Below are positions 48,064-58,806 of a DNA stretch of 64,000 bases, in pieces; the first letter of the stretch is position 1, and every line of letters starts with the position of its first letter. Location: assembly GCF_004421105.1 (NCBI RefSeq), contig NZ_CP038033.1, forward strand, positions 1,941,659 through 2,005,658. Direction: 5' to 3'. The notes beneath the pieces are model-generated. The model was not told where the DNA came from and made no database searches. It saw nothing but the letters and a program-made list of their open reading frames with translations. A program made the position numbers and the translations under genes. Source of the DNA: Nitrosococcus wardiae. Its GTDB lineage: Bacteria; Pseudomonadota; Gammaproteobacteria; Nitrosococcales; Nitrosococcaceae.

Positions 48064-51000
48064 ATGAACCAGCAAGGGGAAGAATTGACCTGGCAGGATG
48101 ACCCGCTTTGGTATAAGGATGCGATTATCTATCAGCTCCATGTAAGGGCCTTTTTGGATAGTAATAATGATGGTACGGGAGATTTCCGGGGCCTTACCCA
48201 GAAACTGGATTACATCCAGGATCTAGGGGTGAATACGATCTGGTTATTGCCCTTTTATCCTTCTCCGCTGCGGGATGATGGTTATGATATTGCCGATTAC
48301 CGCAATATCTATCTAGATTACGGGACCCGGAGAGACTTTAGGAATTTTGTGCGGGCGGCCCACCGCCGCGGCTTAAAGGTCATTACTGAACTGGTCATCA
48401 ACCATACCTCGGAGCAACATCAGTGGTTTCAGGCTGCCCGTAAGGCGCCTCCCGGTTCGGCCAAACGGAATTTTTATGTCTGGAGTGATAGCGATCAAAA
48501 ATTTCCCGAGACCCGGATTATTTTCACCGATACGGAAACCTCCAACTGGGCCTGGGATCCGGTAGCTAAGGCCTATTATTGGCATCGGTTTTTTTCTCAC
48601 CAGCCGGATCTTAACCATAACAATCCCCAGGTGGTGAAGGCGGTGATTCGGGTTATGCGTTTTTGGTTGGATATGGGGGTCGATGGCTTGCGCTTGGATG
48701 CCATTCCCTACCTTTGTGTGCGGGAGGGAACCAGCAACGAGAATCTTCCTGAAACCCATGAGGTGCTTAAACAGATGCGGGCGGTAGTGGATAATCACTA
48801 TCGGCACCGGATGTTTTTGGCGGAGGCTAATCAATGGCCGGAGGACGTGAGGGAATATTTCGGTGACGGCGATGAATGCCATATGGCCTACCATTTTCCT
48901 CTCATGCCGCGGATGTATATGGCGATTGCCCAAGAGGATCGCCATCCCATCACCGAGATCATGAATCAAACTCCGGACATTCCGGAGAGCTGCCAGTGGG
49001 CGATTTTTCTGCGCAATCATGATGAACTTACCTTGGAAATGGTCACCGACAAGGAACGGGACTACATGTATCAGACCTATGCCACCAACCCTCGCATGCG
49101 GGTCAATGTGGGTATCCGGCGGCGCCTAGCGCCGTTAATGGACAACGATCTAGACAAGATCCAGTTAATGAATAGTCTGCTCCTCTCCATGCCCGGCTCG
49201 CCCATTATTTATTATGGGGATGAGATTGGCATGGGGGAAAATATTTATTTAGGTGATCGCAATGGCGTACGCACGCCCATGCAGTGGAGTCCAGACCGTA
49301 ATGCCGGGTTTTCCAAAGCGGATCCCCAGCGCTTGTATCTACCGCCTATCATGGACCCCATTTACGGCTATGAGGCCGTTAATGTGGAAGCCCAGAGCCG
49401 GGCTCCGTCCTCGCTTCTCAACTGGATGAAGCGCCTGCTGGCGGTGCGCAAGAATATTAAGGCTTTTGGGCGCGGTACGCTCAAATTTCTCCGCCCGGGA
49501 AATCGCAAGATCCTGGCGTATGTGCGGGAGTATGGGGGTGAATCCATCTTATGTGTTGCCAATTTGTCCCGTTATGCTCAGCCGGTGGAGTTGGACCTCT
49601 CCCGTTTTAAGGGGCGCGTGCCGCTGGAGATGATGGGGCACACCCCTTTTCCTCCCATTGGCGAATTGCCCTATTTGTTGACCTTACCAAGCCATGGATT
49701 TTACTGGTTCCGGTTGGCCACGGATGTGGAGGAACCCTCTTGGCACGAGGAGCGTCTGCCACCGTTGGAACTGCCCGTATTAGTGTTATTTGAAGGCTGG
49801 GATAGTTTGTTTCCTAGCCGCGTCGATCCCCCCCGTAAGCGGATGTCCGAAAAGCTGTGTGGCCAATTAGAGCACCTATTACGGGATTTTTTGATAACGC
49901 AACGCTGGTTTGCCGCTAAAGGAGAGGGGGTAGAGCGTGTACGGCTGGAGCAGATGGAAGAATGGACAGAAGCAGCAGGCAATTGGTTGCTTGCCCAGGT
50001 AAGGGTCGAGTTTGCCGATATTGAAGCCCAGTCTTATTTTATCCCCTTAGCCATTGCCTGGGGGGAGGGTGATGAGGAGCCTATACGCCGCTTGTTGCCT
50101 TCCACTATCGCCAAGATTCGGCGGCAAGCCCGTATTGGCATTCTGTATGATGCTTTAGCGGATGTGAGCTTTAGCCGGGCATTAGTGGCGGCAATGGGAC
50201 AGCATCGGGAGCTCCCCTTTGGAGCCGGAAAACTAAAGTTTTCTCCTACTGCTGCTTTTGAAAAATTGACGGGCGATGCCCCCGTGCAGCAGCTGTGGCG
50301 CCCAGCTATGGAGGGCACCAATAGCACCTTAATCTTGGATAATCGGTTGTTTTTGAAAGTTTACCGTCATTTGCAGGAAGGCATCAATCCAGAACAGGAG
50401 ATGGGGCATTTTCTCACGGAAGTATCGCCCTTTCCTAACATTGTCCCTCTTGCAGGCACTTTGGAGTCTCTGGGCCCTGAGGGAGCGCCAATGACCTTGG
50501 CCCTATTACAAGGTTTTGTCCCTAACCAGGGGGATGCCTGGGCTTATACAGTGGATTATTTGGAGCGCTTTTTGGAAAACAGTCTGGCAAAACCTCTTGA
50601 GGAAGCGGCCATTGAGCTTGACGAGACTCATAACAATTACCTGAGAATGATGCGAATCCTGGGGCAGCGCACAGGAGAGTTGCATCAGGCATTGGCGAAG
50701 GAGACAGGGAATCCGGCTTTTGATCCGGAACCCATAAGCTCCGCCGATTTAGACTCCTGGCAAAAGCATATTGAAAAGGACATTGAGCAGACTTTAAAGA
50801 TGCTAGAACAGCGTAGGCAGGAATTTTCTGAACCGCTGCGTACCGAGGTGGATTGCCTTTTAGCCCTCAAAGAGACCTTACTACAGCGCCTTGCTTTAAT
50901 TCCTTCCCAGTGGCGTGCCGCCAAGACCCGCTATCATGGTGATTACCATTTGGGGCAGGTGTTGGTAGCGGAAGATGACTTTGTCATTATTGATTTTGAA

Positions 51001-51396
51001 GGGGAGCCGGCTCGCCCCTTAGCCGAGCGCCGGATCAAGCATTCACCGCTGCGGGATGTGGCCGGCATGTTGCGTTCTTTCAATTATGCCACTGCCGTGG
51101 CGCTGCGCCATTGTACCGTGGAGCGCCCTGAGGATCGGGAGTTACTTCTTCCCTTGGTCAAAACCTGGGAGCAGCAGGTAGGGGAGAGTTTTTTGACCGG
51201 CTATGGTGAAGCGGCTGCGGGTTGTCCCTCTTATCCTGCAGACCCGGAACACGCCCACTATTTGATTGAGTTGTTTACCTTGGAAAAGGCGCTCTACGAA
51301 CTTCGTTACGAGCTAGACAATCGGCCGGAATGGGTGGATGTGCCCCTCAATGGGCTGTTGGAATTCTTGGAGGAGGAGGAGAGCTCGGAGGAATAA
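48064..51396 (+). CDS. Trehalose synthase / maltokinase fusion
   Basis: The 1110-residue fusion joins TreS (residues about 1-550), which interconverts trehalose and maltose, to maltokinase (about 580-1100), which makes maltose-1-phosphate for GlgE. TreS motifs are KDAIIYQLHVRAFLDSN, GLRLDAIPYLC (nucleophile Asp212), FLAEANQWP (acid Glu254) and LRNHDELTLEMV. The kinase part has the catalytic TRYHGDYHLGQVLV and the metal-binding IIDFEGEPARPL motifs. The gap to glgE is only 13 bases. TreS-Mak fusions are known in several bacteria. Confidence 0.95.
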   Translation: MNQQGEELTWQDDPLWYKDAIIYQLHVRAFLDSNNDGTGDFRGLTQKLDYIQDLGVNTIWLLPFYPSPLRDDGYDIADYRNIYLDYGTRRDFRNFVRAAHRRGLKVITELVINHTSEQHQWFQAARKAPPGSAKRNFYVWSDSDQKFPETRIIFTDTETSNWAWDPVAKAYYWHRFFSHQPDLNHNNPQVVKAVIRVMRFWLDMGVDGLRLDAIPYLCVREGTSNENLPETHEVLKQMRAVVDNHYRHRMFLAEANQWPEDVREYFGDGDECHMAYHFPLMPRMYMAIAQEDRHPITEIMNQTPDIPESCQWAIFLRNHDELTLEMVTDKERDYMYQTYATNPRMRVNVGIRRRLAPLMDNDLDKIQLMNSLLLSMPGSPIIYYGDEIGMGENIYLGDRNGVRTPMQWSPDRNAGFSKADPQRLYLPPIMDPIYGYEAVNVEAQSRAPSSLLNWMKRLLAVRKNIKAFGRGTLKFLRPGNRKILAYVREYGGESILCVANLSRYAQPVELDLSRFKGRVPLEMMGHTPFPPIGELPYLLTLPSHGFYWFRLATDVEEPSWHEERLPPLELPVLVLFEGWDSLFPSRVDPPRKRMSEKLCGQLEHLLRDFLITQRWFAAKGEGVERVRLEQMEEWTEAAGNWLLAQVRVEFADIEAQSYFIPLAIAWGEGDEEPIRRLLPSTIAKIRRQARIGILYDALADVSFSRALVAAMGQHRELPFGAGKLKFSPTAAFEKLTGDAPVQQLWRPAMEGTNSTLILDNRLFLKVYRHLQEGINPEQEMGHFLTEVSPFPNIVPLAGTLESLGPEGAPMTLALLQGFVPNQGDAWAYTVDYLERFLENSLAKPLEEAAIELDETHNNYLRMMRILGQRTGELHQALAKETGNPAFDPEPISSADLDSWQKHIEKDIEQTLKMLEQRRQEFSEPLRTEVDCLLALKETLLQRLALIPSQWRAAKTRYHGDYHLGQVLVAEDDFVIIDFEGEPARPLAERRIKHSPLRDVAGMLRSFNYATAVALRHCTVERPEDRELLLPLVKTWEQQVGESFLTGYGEAAAGCPSYPADPEHAHYLIELFTLEKALYELRYELDNRPEWVDVPLNGLLEFLEEEESSEE

Positions 51397-51464
51397 CCCC
51401 ACCCTAGTCTTAGCATTGGCTTTCCGCATACTTTAGCCGTGACTATAGGAGGCAGGCTGGTTTT

Positions 51465-54400
51465 TTACATCCGTCGCCGATATTGTCCCCCCACGCCATA
51501 AAGGGCATGGGTCATTTGCCCTAGAGTGCAGTGCTGCACGGTGTGCATCAGTTCCTCAAAGCTATTACCGCCGTGGCGGATCACCTGCTGGAGTTGTGTC
51601 AGGGCTGTCTTGGCTTGAGCGGAGTGGTGGCGTTTGAAGAGTTCAACGGCTTCCACTTGGGCTTGTTTTTCTTCTCTGGTGGAGCGGGTGAGTTTGCCTG
51701 CTGATAGGGCCTCTTCCGGGTGAGGAGAGGGGAAGGTATTGACCCCTACAATGGGTAGACTGCCTTGGTGCCTACGGCTTTCGTAGTAGAGACCTTCTTC
51801 TTGGATCTTATTGCGCTGATAATTGGTTTCCATTGCCCCTAGCACGCCGCCCCGTTCGGAAAGCCGATCGAATTCCTGATAGACGGCTTCTTCCACCAGT
51901 TGGGTGAGTTCCTGGATGAGAAAAGAACCCTGGAGAAAATTTTGATTGTAGTTCAGTCCTAGTTCCCGATTGATGATGAGCTGAATAGCTAGGGCCCGGC
52001 GTACCGATTCTTCCGTGGGGGTGGTCACCGCTTCGTCATAGGCATTGGTATGCAGGCTGTTGCAGTTGTCGTAAATGGCGTACAAGGCTTCCAAGGTGGT
52101 GCGGATATCATTGAAGTTGATCTCTTGGGCCTGAAGGCTGCGTCCAGAAGTTTGGATATGGTATTTCAACAGTTGACTGCGGGGGGAGGCGCCATAGCGT
52201 TCCCGCATGGCGCGAGCCCAGATGCGCCGCGCCACCCGGCCGATTACGGCGTACTCCGGGTCGAGAGCATTGCTGAAGAAAAAACTCATTTGGGGGGCAA
52301 AGTCGTCGATGGCCATGCCCCGGGAGAGGTAATACTCCACCAAAGTAAACCCATTAGCCAGGGTGAAAGCCAGTTGAGTGATGGGATTGGCGCCGGCTTC
52401 GGCAATATGGTAGCCGCTGATGGAAACAGTGTAATAGTTGCGTATTTGGTGGTTGATAAAATATTCTTGAATATCCCCCATCAGACGAAGGCCAAAATCG
52501 GTCGCGAAAATACATTCGTTTTGGGCCTGATCTTCTTTCAAAATATCCGCTTGAACGGTGCCTCGGATACGGCTAAGGACATCGGTGCGGAGCTGTCCAT
52601 AGGTCTCCCTCGGCAGTAATTGTTGGCCGGAGACACCGAGCAGCCCCAACCCCAAGCCATCGTGTCCTGGGGGCAAGTCGCCGTGATAGCCGGGGCGAGG
52701 TTGATCCCGGTAGAGGGCCTTGATCTGTTGCTGTGCTGATTCCCACTGCCCCTGGTGGCGTAGGTACTTTTCCACTTGTTGGTCGATGGCGGTGTGGAGG
52801 AACCAGGCCAATATCATGGGGGCCGGACCATTGATGGTCATGGACACCGAGGCGTTGGGTTGGCATAGATCGAAGCCGGAGAAGAGCTTTTTAAAGTCAT
52901 CCACAGTGGCCACGGACACGCCGGACATGCCAATTCGGCCAAAGACATCCGGCTGTGGTGCAGGGTCTTCACCATACAAGACGATGGGGTCAAAGGCGGT
53001 GGAAAGCCGGATGGAAGGTTGGCCGCTGACCAGATAGTGGAACCGCCGGTTGGTGCGCTCGGGAGTGCCTTCTCCGGCAAACATCCGAGCTAACTCTTCG
53101 GTGGTCCGCCGGTAGGGGTAAATGCCGGCGGTGAAAGGATATTCTCCCGGTACGTTTTCTTCCAGAAGAAAGCGGAGAATTTCTCCCCAATCTTGGTAGC
53201 GGGGCAAGGCTACCTTGGGAATCGGCAAGTGACTGAGACTTTCATAATAGTTTTCCCCTCGGATTTCCTGTCCCCGGACGCGATAGGTATAGTGTTCGCT
53301 AGTCAGCCTGTGGCGGGTTTCTGGCCAGCGTTGCAAACGTTCCAGGGCTTCTTCGGTCAGTTGTTCCAGGGCTTCTTCGTAGCACTGGCGGAGCCGGGAC
53401 AGAGGATCTTCCGGGGTTTCTTTCAGCACCTCCCGGGAATAATGGGTCAGGGGGGGAGGAAGGTGGGGATCGGTCAGGGCCCGCAGGCTTTCGTAAAAAC
53501 TCTGGGCTTGGGAGGCCGCCTTCACTTGCTTGTTGATGGCATTACGAAGGCGGCGGCCCTGTTCACTGATTTCAGCTAGATAGCGAACCCGCCGAGGAGG
53601 GATAATGTCTTCTTGGCGGGAAGGGGACATGGCGAGATCCATGACTATTTTCCACGCTTGTTCCTTCTCCGGATGGCGTTCTGCCAGTTTTTGGCAGAGG
53701 GCGCTAAAAAGGTTGGCAACGCCTGGGTTGCCGAATTCACTGGCTACAGTGGGATAGACGGGCACCTGTTCATCAGCAAGAGAGAATGCCAGGTGGTTGC
53801 GGCGCCACTGCTTGCGAATATCCCGCAGGGCATCTTGGCCGCCCTGTTTGTCGAATTTGTTTAACACCACCAGGTCGGCGCAATCCAGCATTTCGATCTT
53901 CTCCAACTGGGTAGGCGCGCCGTAGTCGCTAGTCATCACGTAAACCGATAAGTCCACCACATCCACAATTGCTGAATCCGCCTGACCGGCGCCTGCCGTT
54001 TCTATCAGAATGAGGTCAAAACCTACGGATTTGAGGAAAGGGACCATCTCGGTCAGGGAGGCGGAGGTGACCCCCTGACGGCTGCGGGTCGCCAAGGAGC
54101 GCAGGTAGATCCGGGGATTGGCCAGGCTGTTCAGGCGAATTCGATCCCCCAGCAAGGCGCCCCCGGTGCGGTGCCGGGTGGGGTCTAAGGCCAGTACCGC
54201 CAGGTGCAGGCCTGGAAAACTGATCAGAAAATAATGAAGTAATTCATCCAGGAGGCTGCTTTTGCCGGCGCCGCCAGTGCCGGTAAGACCAATGACCGGT
54301 ATATGCGCTTGCGCTTTTCCTGTGGCCCTGGGGCCTTGCCATTGGCCGGCTTCGATGAGGGAGAGGGCCTGGCCAATGGCCGCTGGGTTGTGAAGGGTGA

Positions 54401-54887
54401 TCTTTTCTGGAAACACGCGGGGGCGGCGGGATTGGTGGGTGCGGTTCATGATATCTTGGATAATGCCGTCCAATCCTTGGAGGGCTCCCTCCTGGGGCAG
54501 GTAGATTTTTTCCACCCCATAGGTTTCCAACTCCCTGGCTTCCTCTGAAGTGATGGTGCCGCCACCTCCTCCAAAGACGAGCACGTCCTCCCGTCCTTGG
54601 GTTCGCAAGCGGTCCACCAAATAGCGGAAGAACTCCAAGTGTCCACCCTGATAGGAGCTAATGGCGATACCATCCGCATCTTCTTGTAAGGCGGCCCGGA
54701 CAATTTCTTCAACGCTTCGGTTATGTCCCAGATGAACAACTTCAGCGCCCCGATCTTGGAGCATCCGCCGGATGATATTGATGGCCGCATCATGACCGTC
54801 AAAGAGGGAGGTAGCGGTGATAAAACGCAAGGGGGACTGCGTTGTCAGCGGGAGGATATCGGGAGGATGATGGGTAACCGTTGCCAT
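51465..54887 (-). CDS. icmF: Fused isobutyryl-CoA mutase IcmF (B12-dependent acyl-CoA mutase with GTPase chaperone)
   Basis: IcmF interconverts isobutyryl-CoA and n-butyryl-CoA with coenzyme B12. Domains in order are a B12-binding domain with FDGHDAA (His32 ligand), a MeaB-like G-protein domain with GLTGTGGAGKSSL (Walker A, about residues 200-211), a linker and a methylmalonyl-CoA-mutase-like barrel (YPFTAGIYPYRRTTEELARMFAGEG, seen as PFTAGIYPYRR). The domain order B12-GTPase-mutase separates it from plain methylmalonyl-CoA mutase. It may prefer isovaleryl- or pivalyl-CoA as some IcmF do. Not related to the secretion-system protein of the same name. It diverges from the leucine cluster. Confidence 0.92.
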   Translation of the reverse strand: MATVTHHPPDILPLTTQSPLRFITATSLFDGHDAAINIIRRMLQDRGAEVVHLGHNRSVEEIVRAALQEDADGIAISSYQGGHLEFFRYLVDRLRTQGREDVLVFGGGGGTITSEEARELETYGVEKIYLPQEGALQGLDGIIQDIMNRTHQSRRPRVFPEKITLHNPAAIGQALSLIEAGQWQGPRATGKAQAHIPVIGLTGTGGAGKSSLLDELLHYFLISFPGLHLAVLALDPTRHRTGGALLGDRIRLNSLANPRIYLRSLATRSRQGVTSASLTEMVPFLKSVGFDLILIETAGAGQADSAIVDVVDLSVYVMTSDYGAPTQLEKIEMLDCADLVVLNKFDKQGGQDALRDIRKQWRRNHLAFSLADEQVPVYPTVASEFGNPGVANLFSALCQKLAERHPEKEQAWKIVMDLAMSPSRQEDIIPPRRVRYLAEISEQGRRLRNAINKQVKAASQAQSFYESLRALTDPHLPPPLTHYSREVLKETPEDPLSRLRQCYEEALEQLTEEALERLQRWPETRHRLTSEHYTYRVRGQEIRGENYYESLSHLPIPKVALPRYQDWGEILRFLLEENVPGEYPFTAGIYPYRRTTEELARMFAGEGTPERTNRRFHYLVSGQPSIRLSTAFDPIVLYGEDPAPQPDVFGRIGMSGVSVATVDDFKKLFSGFDLCQPNASVSMTINGPAPMILAWFLHTAIDQQVEKYLRHQGQWESAQQQIKALYRDQPRPGYHGDLPPGHDGLGLGLLGVSGQQLLPRETYGQLRTDVLSRIRGTVQADILKEDQAQNECIFATDFGLRLMGDIQEYFINHQIRNYYTVSISGYHIAEAGANPITQLAFTLANGFTLVEYYLSRGMAIDDFAPQMSFFFSNALDPEYAVIGRVARRIWARAMRERYGASPRSQLLKYHIQTSGRSLQAQEINFNDIRTTLEALYAIYDNCNSLHTNAYDEAVTTPTEESVRRALAIQLIINRELGLNYNQNFLQGSFLIQELTQLVEEAVYQEFDRLSERGGVLGAMETNYQRNKIQEEGLYYESRRHQGSLPIVGVNTFPSPHPEEALSAGKLTRSTREEKQAQVEAVELFKRHHSAQAKTALTQLQQVIRHGGNSFEELMHTVQHCTLGQMTHALYGVGGQYRRRM

Positions 54888-55010
54888 AGCCGACCTCTCC
54901 TGAAAGGGGCGTTACTGAACTCTTAGGCTATTCTTAATTTTAGTGTAAGAACGGAGGTTTAAAGTTCAGCTCTAAGCTAGAAAAGAAGGCGTCTTTTTCT
55001 AAAATATACT

Positions 55011-55032
55011 TTATTAATCAATCAATTAATAA
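55011..55032. promoter_or_regulatory. AT-rich palindrome in icmF-thiolase intergenic region
   Basis: TTATTAAT (55011-55018) and ATTAATAA (55025-55032) are perfect inverted repeats with a six-base spacer. The site sits between the two divergent genes, where a shared operator would be expected. The AT-only arms make chance occurrence possible. Confidence 0.4.
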
Positions 55033-55140
55033 ATAGCAGATAGGGGGAACCAGCCGGCTTGGGATGCTGTCATAGGAGTTATGTGGCGGGTCATTAGGGG
55101 GCTTAGGCCCCGAAGTGGAAGTGAGTAAACAGCAGCGGAT

Positions 55141-56322
55141 ATGGCCATGAACCCAAATGATATTGTGATTGTTGCCGCTAGACGAACGCCGGTGGGCGGT
55201 TTTCTCGGCCAACTTTCCCCCCTGTCGGCGCCGGCATTAGGCACGGCGGTATTAGAAGCGGTCCTGGCTGACAGTGGCGTGGAAGCTGCCCGCATTAGCG
55301 AGGTGTTGATGGGCTGCGTGCTCCCGGCGGGCATCGGTCAGGCGCCGGCGCGGCAAGCGGCCCTTGGCGCTGGAGTTCCCCCGGCGGTGGGGTGCACCAC
55401 CATTAATAAGGTCTGTGGCTCGGGCATGAAGACCATCATGCTGGGGCATGACCTCTGCCTGGCAGGTTCGGCTGAGTTGGTGTTAGCCGGTGGGATGGAG
55501 TCCATGAGTAATGCCCCTTACCTGCTGCCCAAAGCACGTCAGGGGTATCGTTTTGGACATCAGCAGGTGCTTGACCATATGTTTCTGGATGGTCTGGAAA
55601 ATGCCCGAGACGGCCAGCGCATGGGCTATTTTGCTGAACTCTGCGCGGATCGTTATGGCTTTACTCGGGAGCAGCAGGATGCCTATGCGGCGGAGTCGGT
55701 CCGGCGTGCCGTGGCAGCCCTGGATAATGGCGGCTTGACGGCTGAAATCGTGCCGCTGATGGTTCCGGGGCGGCGGGAAGCACAACGGGTGCATGAAGAT
55801 GAGCAACCTCGCCGGAGCGACATTTCCAAGATCCCGACCATGAAGCCTGCTTTTCGCGAAGGAGGAACGGTTACCGCGGCCAATGCCTCTTCCATTTCCG
55901 ATGGAGCAGCTGCCGTGCTGCTGATGAAACGGGCTACCGCCACTGTCTTGGGGATTACCCCTCTAGCACGGATTGTAGCCCATGCAAGCCATGCTCAGGC
56001 GCCGGAGAAGTTTACTACGGCCCCGATTGGGGCAATCAAAAAGCTCCAGGATAAACTTGGGTGGTCGGAGGCGGATCTCTATGAAATCAATGAGGCCTTC
56101 GCCGTGGTGACCTTGGCCGCCATGGAGGAGTTGGGTCTGGACCATGCTAAGGTGAATGTGAATGGTGGCGCCTGCGCGGTAGGCCATCCCATTGGTGCTA
56201 GCGGAGCACGGTTGGTGGTGACCCTACTCCATGCCCTACGCCAGCAGGACCTTCAGCGGGGGATTGCTGCCCTTTGTATCGGCGGGGGTGAAGCCACTGC
56301 TCTGGCCCTGGAAGCTGAATGA
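55141..56322 (+). CDS. Acetyl-CoA C-acetyltransferase
   Basis: A 393-residue biosynthetic/degradative thiolase (AtoB/PhaA type) that joins or splits acetoacetyl-CoA. The acyl-carrying Cys is in [14 protein letters not shown], and the C-terminal catalytic His and Cys lie in [19 protein letters not shown] and [12 protein letters not shown]. It begins the cluster leading to leucine-degradation genes, where it would split the acetoacetyl-CoA end-product. ATG codons at 55141 and 55147 are both possible starts. Confidence 0.92.
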   Translation: MAMNPNDIVIVAARRTPVGGFLGQLSPLSAPALGTAVLEAVLADSGVEAARISEVLMGCVLPAGIGQAPARQAALGAGVPPAVGCTTINKVCGSGMKTIMLGHDLCLAGSAELVLAGGMESMSNAPYLLPKARQGYRFGHQQVLDHMFLDGLENARDGQRMGYFAELCADRYGFTREQQDAYAAESVRRAVAALDNGGLTAEIVPLMVPGRREAQRVHEDEQPRRSDISKIPTMKPAFREGGTVTAANASSISDGAAAVLLMKRATATVLGITPLARIVAHASHAQAPEKFTTAPIGAIKKLQDKLGWSEADLYEINEAFAVVTLAAMEELGLDHAKVNVNGGACAVGHPIGASGARLVVTLLHALRQQDLQRGIAALCIGGGEATALALEAE

Positions 56323-56399
56323 GCAGGATTATTTTGCCAGGAACGAAATTGAACTGCGCAGTGGCCCGAAGGGAACGTGCTATGGATGGAGCCTATTAA

Positions 56400-58007
56400 A
56401 TGGCCATTATCGAGACTAAGGTCGATCGGTCCTCACCGGAGTTTGCCAAAAACGATACCCATCTGCGGTCTTTGGTAAAGGATCTCCAGGCTCATCTAGA
56501 GCGGGTAGCAGAAGGGGGGTCAGGTGCTGCCCGGGAAAGGCACTTAAAGCGGGGTAAGTTGCTTCCGCGGGAGCGGATCGGGGCGCTTTTGGACCCAGGC
56601 AGCCCCTTTCTTGAGTTATCCGCTTTGGCCGCCTATGGGATGTATGAAACAGCGCTCCCTGGCGCCGGCCTCATTACCGGCATTGGTCAGATCCAGGGTC
56701 GGGAAGTGATGGTGATCGCCAATGATGCCACGGTCAAAGGGGGGACCTATTATCCCATGACGGTGAAAAAGCATCTGCGGGCCCAGGAAATCGCCGCTGA
56801 GAACCATTTGCCCTGTCTCTATTTGGTGGATTCGGGCGGCGCTTACCTTCCCATGCAGGATCAGGTCTTTCCGGACCGGGACCATTTTGGCCGAATCTTT
56901 TATAACCAAGCCCAGATGTCCGCCCAAGGCATTCCCCAGATTGCTGTGGTGATGGGCTCTTGCACTGCCGGTGGCGCCTATGTACCGGCCATGGCCGACG
57001 AGACGATTATTGTCAAAAACCAGGGCACCATTTTTCTCGGTGGCCCGCCATTGGTCCGGGTCGCCACGGGCGATCAAGTGGATGCGGAAGAACTGGGAGG
57101 TGGAGATGTCCACTGTCGAACCTCAGGCGTAGGCGATTATTTGGTGGCCAATGATTCCGAAGCCATGGCCAAAGCGCGGAGTATGATTGCCCAGCTCTAT
57201 CGAGATCAAACCCGCTCTTTTTACCCAGGAGCAGTGGTAGAACCCCGTTACCCGCCGGAAGAGATTTATGGCCTCATTCCCCGGGACCCCCGTTATCAAT
57301 ACCATGTTCATGAAGTGGTTGCTCGCCTAGTGGATGGTTCTGATTTCCATGAATTCAAAGCTCTCTATGGCAAGTCTCTGGTTTGCGGGTTTGCCCGGAT
57401 TCGGGGTTATCAGGTGGGGATCTTGGCCAATAATGGGATTTTGTTCTCCCAGTCCGCCCTCAAGGGGACCCATTTTATTCAGCTGTGTACCCAACGGCAC
57501 ATTCCCCTAGTTTTTCTGCAAAACATCGCCGGGTTTATGGTGGGCAAGCAGTACGAGCATGGGGGCATTGCTAAGGATGGAGCCAAAATGGTGCATGCGG
57601 TCGCCTGTGCCAAGGTGCCCAAATTTACAGTGATCATAGGCGGCTCCTTCGGTGCCGGTAACTATGCCATGTGTGGTCGGGCTTATGGGCCTCGCCTGCT
57701 TTGGATGTGGCCCAATGCCCGGATTTCAGTCATGGGCGGAGATACGGCGGCAGAAGTGCTGGGGATCATTAAGGCCGAGAGTCTCCAAGCCCGGGGAGAG
57801 TCTTGGAGCGAGGCTCAACAAAAGAACTTTAAGGCGGACATCCGGGAACAGTACGAGATTCAGGGCCATCCGTATTTTGCTACTGCTCGGCTTTGGGACG
57901 ATGGTGTTGTCGATCCGGCTGAGACGCGAACAGTGTTGGGGCTAGCGCTCCAGGCAGCTTCCCACGCGCCCATAGAAGAAACCCATTATGGGGTGTTCCG
58001 CATGTAG
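56400..58007 (+). CDS. liuB: Methylcrotonyl-CoA carboxylase beta subunit (carboxyltransferase)
   Basis: The carboxyltransferase half of 3-methylcrotonyl-CoA carboxylase transfers carboxybiotin CO2 to the C4 of methylcrotonyl-CoA in leucine breakdown. The 535-residue protein has [34 protein letters not shown] and [20 protein letters not shown] motifs typical of the MCC-beta/LiuB group, which separates it from propionyl-CoA carboxylase. The biotin-carrying alpha subunit gene, liuD, is not next to it. Six bases separate it from liuC. Confidence 0.9.
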   Translation: MAIIETKVDRSSPEFAKNDTHLRSLVKDLQAHLERVAEGGSGAARERHLKRGKLLPRERIGALLDPGSPFLELSALAAYGMYETALPGAGLITGIGQIQGREVMVIANDATVKGGTYYPMTVKKHLRAQEIAAENHLPCLYLVDSGGAYLPMQDQVFPDRDHFGRIFYNQAQMSAQGIPQIAVVMGSCTAGGAYVPAMADETIIVKNQGTIFLGGPPLVRVATGDQVDAEELGGGDVHCRTSGVGDYLVANDSEAMAKARSMIAQLYRDQTRSFYPGAVVEPRYPPEEIYGLIPRDPRYQYHVHEVVARLVDGSDFHEFKALYGKSLVCGFARIRGYQVGILANNGILFSQSALKGTHFIQLCTQRHIPLVFLQNIAGFMVGKQYEHGGIAKDGAKMVHAVACAKVPKFTVIIGGSFGAGNYAMCGRAYGPRLLWMWPNARISVMGGDTAAEVLGIIKAESLQARGESWSEAQQKNFKADIREQYEIQGHPYFATARLWDDGVVDPAETRTVLGLALQAASHAPIEETHYGVFRM

Positions 58008-58013
58008 GATAGG

Positions 58014-58799
58014 ATGATGAAACAAGAACTGCTTCGAGTAGAAACCGATGAGCGTGGTGTATGTACGCTCACCCTTAATGCTCCGGCTCGGCATAATGCC
58101 CTGGACGGAGAAATGGTCAATCTTTTACTCCAGCGGCTCCAAGCCATAGCTAAAGATGAAACTATCCGGGTATTGGTGTTGACCGGCCAAGGGGACACTT
58201 TCTCCAGTGGGGCCGATCTTCATTGGATGCGAGCCATGGGTTTGGAGGAAGAAGAAACCAACCGCCAAGAGGCACGGCAGCTGGCTGCTTTGATGCATGT
58301 CCTGAACCGCCTGCCCAAACCCACTATTGCCCGGATTAATGGCTCTGCTTACGGGGGAGCTATCGGGTTAGTCGTCTGTTGCGATATTGCCATCGCCACT
58401 GTTAGCGCCGAATTTGCTTTCAAGGAGATTCAGCTTGGTTTGGCCCCAGCGATCATTGCTCCCTATGTGGTTGCGGCCATCGGTCCTCGTCAGGCGCGGC
58501 GTTTTCTTTTGAACGGTGAAACCATCTACGGCATGCTTGCCTTCCAGATGGGCTTAGTGCATCAGGTGGAGGATAGGGAGGAATTGGATGGTGCGGTGGA
58601 AGCCCAGGTAAGCCGACTCCTTAAGGCAGGACCGCTGGCTCTGGTCGAATGCAAACGATTGCTGTCCCGTCTCGAGCCAGGGGGAGAGAGCTTACGGGAA
58701 TATACCGCGGAGTTGCTCGCCCGCCTGCGGAGTTCTCCGGAGGGGCAGGAAGGTATGGCTGCTTTTTTAGAAAAACGCCTACCCCGCTGGCGGGATTAA
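58014..58799 (+). CDS. liuC: Methylglutaconyl-CoA hydratase-like enoyl-CoA hydratase
   Basis: A crotonase-family protein of 261 residues, likely LiuC, which hydrates 3-methylglutaconyl-CoA to HMG-CoA in leucine degradation. Motifs include FSSGADLHWMRAMG and GSAYGGAIGLVVCCDIAIA and the FAFKEIQLGLAPAIIAPYV region with catalytic Glu. The placement between liuB and liuE gives the assignment; by sequence alone it could be another hydratase. Eight bases before liuE. Confidence 0.85.
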   Translation: MMKQELLRVETDERGVCTLTLNAPARHNALDGEMVNLLLQRLQAIAKDETIRVLVLTGQGDTFSSGADLHWMRAMGLEEEETNRQEARQLAALMHVLNRLPKPTIARINGSAYGGAIGLVVCCDIAIATVSAEFAFKEIQLGLAPAIIAPYVVAAIGPRQARRFLLNGETIYGMLAFQMGLVHQVEDREELDGAVEAQVSRLLKAGPLALVECKRLLSRLEPGGESLREYTAELLARLRSSPEGQEGMAAFLEKRLPRWRD

Positions 58800-58806
58800 C
58801 GCCTCG

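Noticed and set aside
52050-52619. Long plus-strand frame opposite icmF
   Set aside because: Antisense shadow of a strongly conserved gene; no independent motif or start signal.
51465-54887. IcmF read as the type VI secretion membrane protein
   Set aside because: The B12-binding, GTPase and mutase-barrel domains show it is the metabolic isobutyryl-CoA mutase; the shared name is a coincidence.
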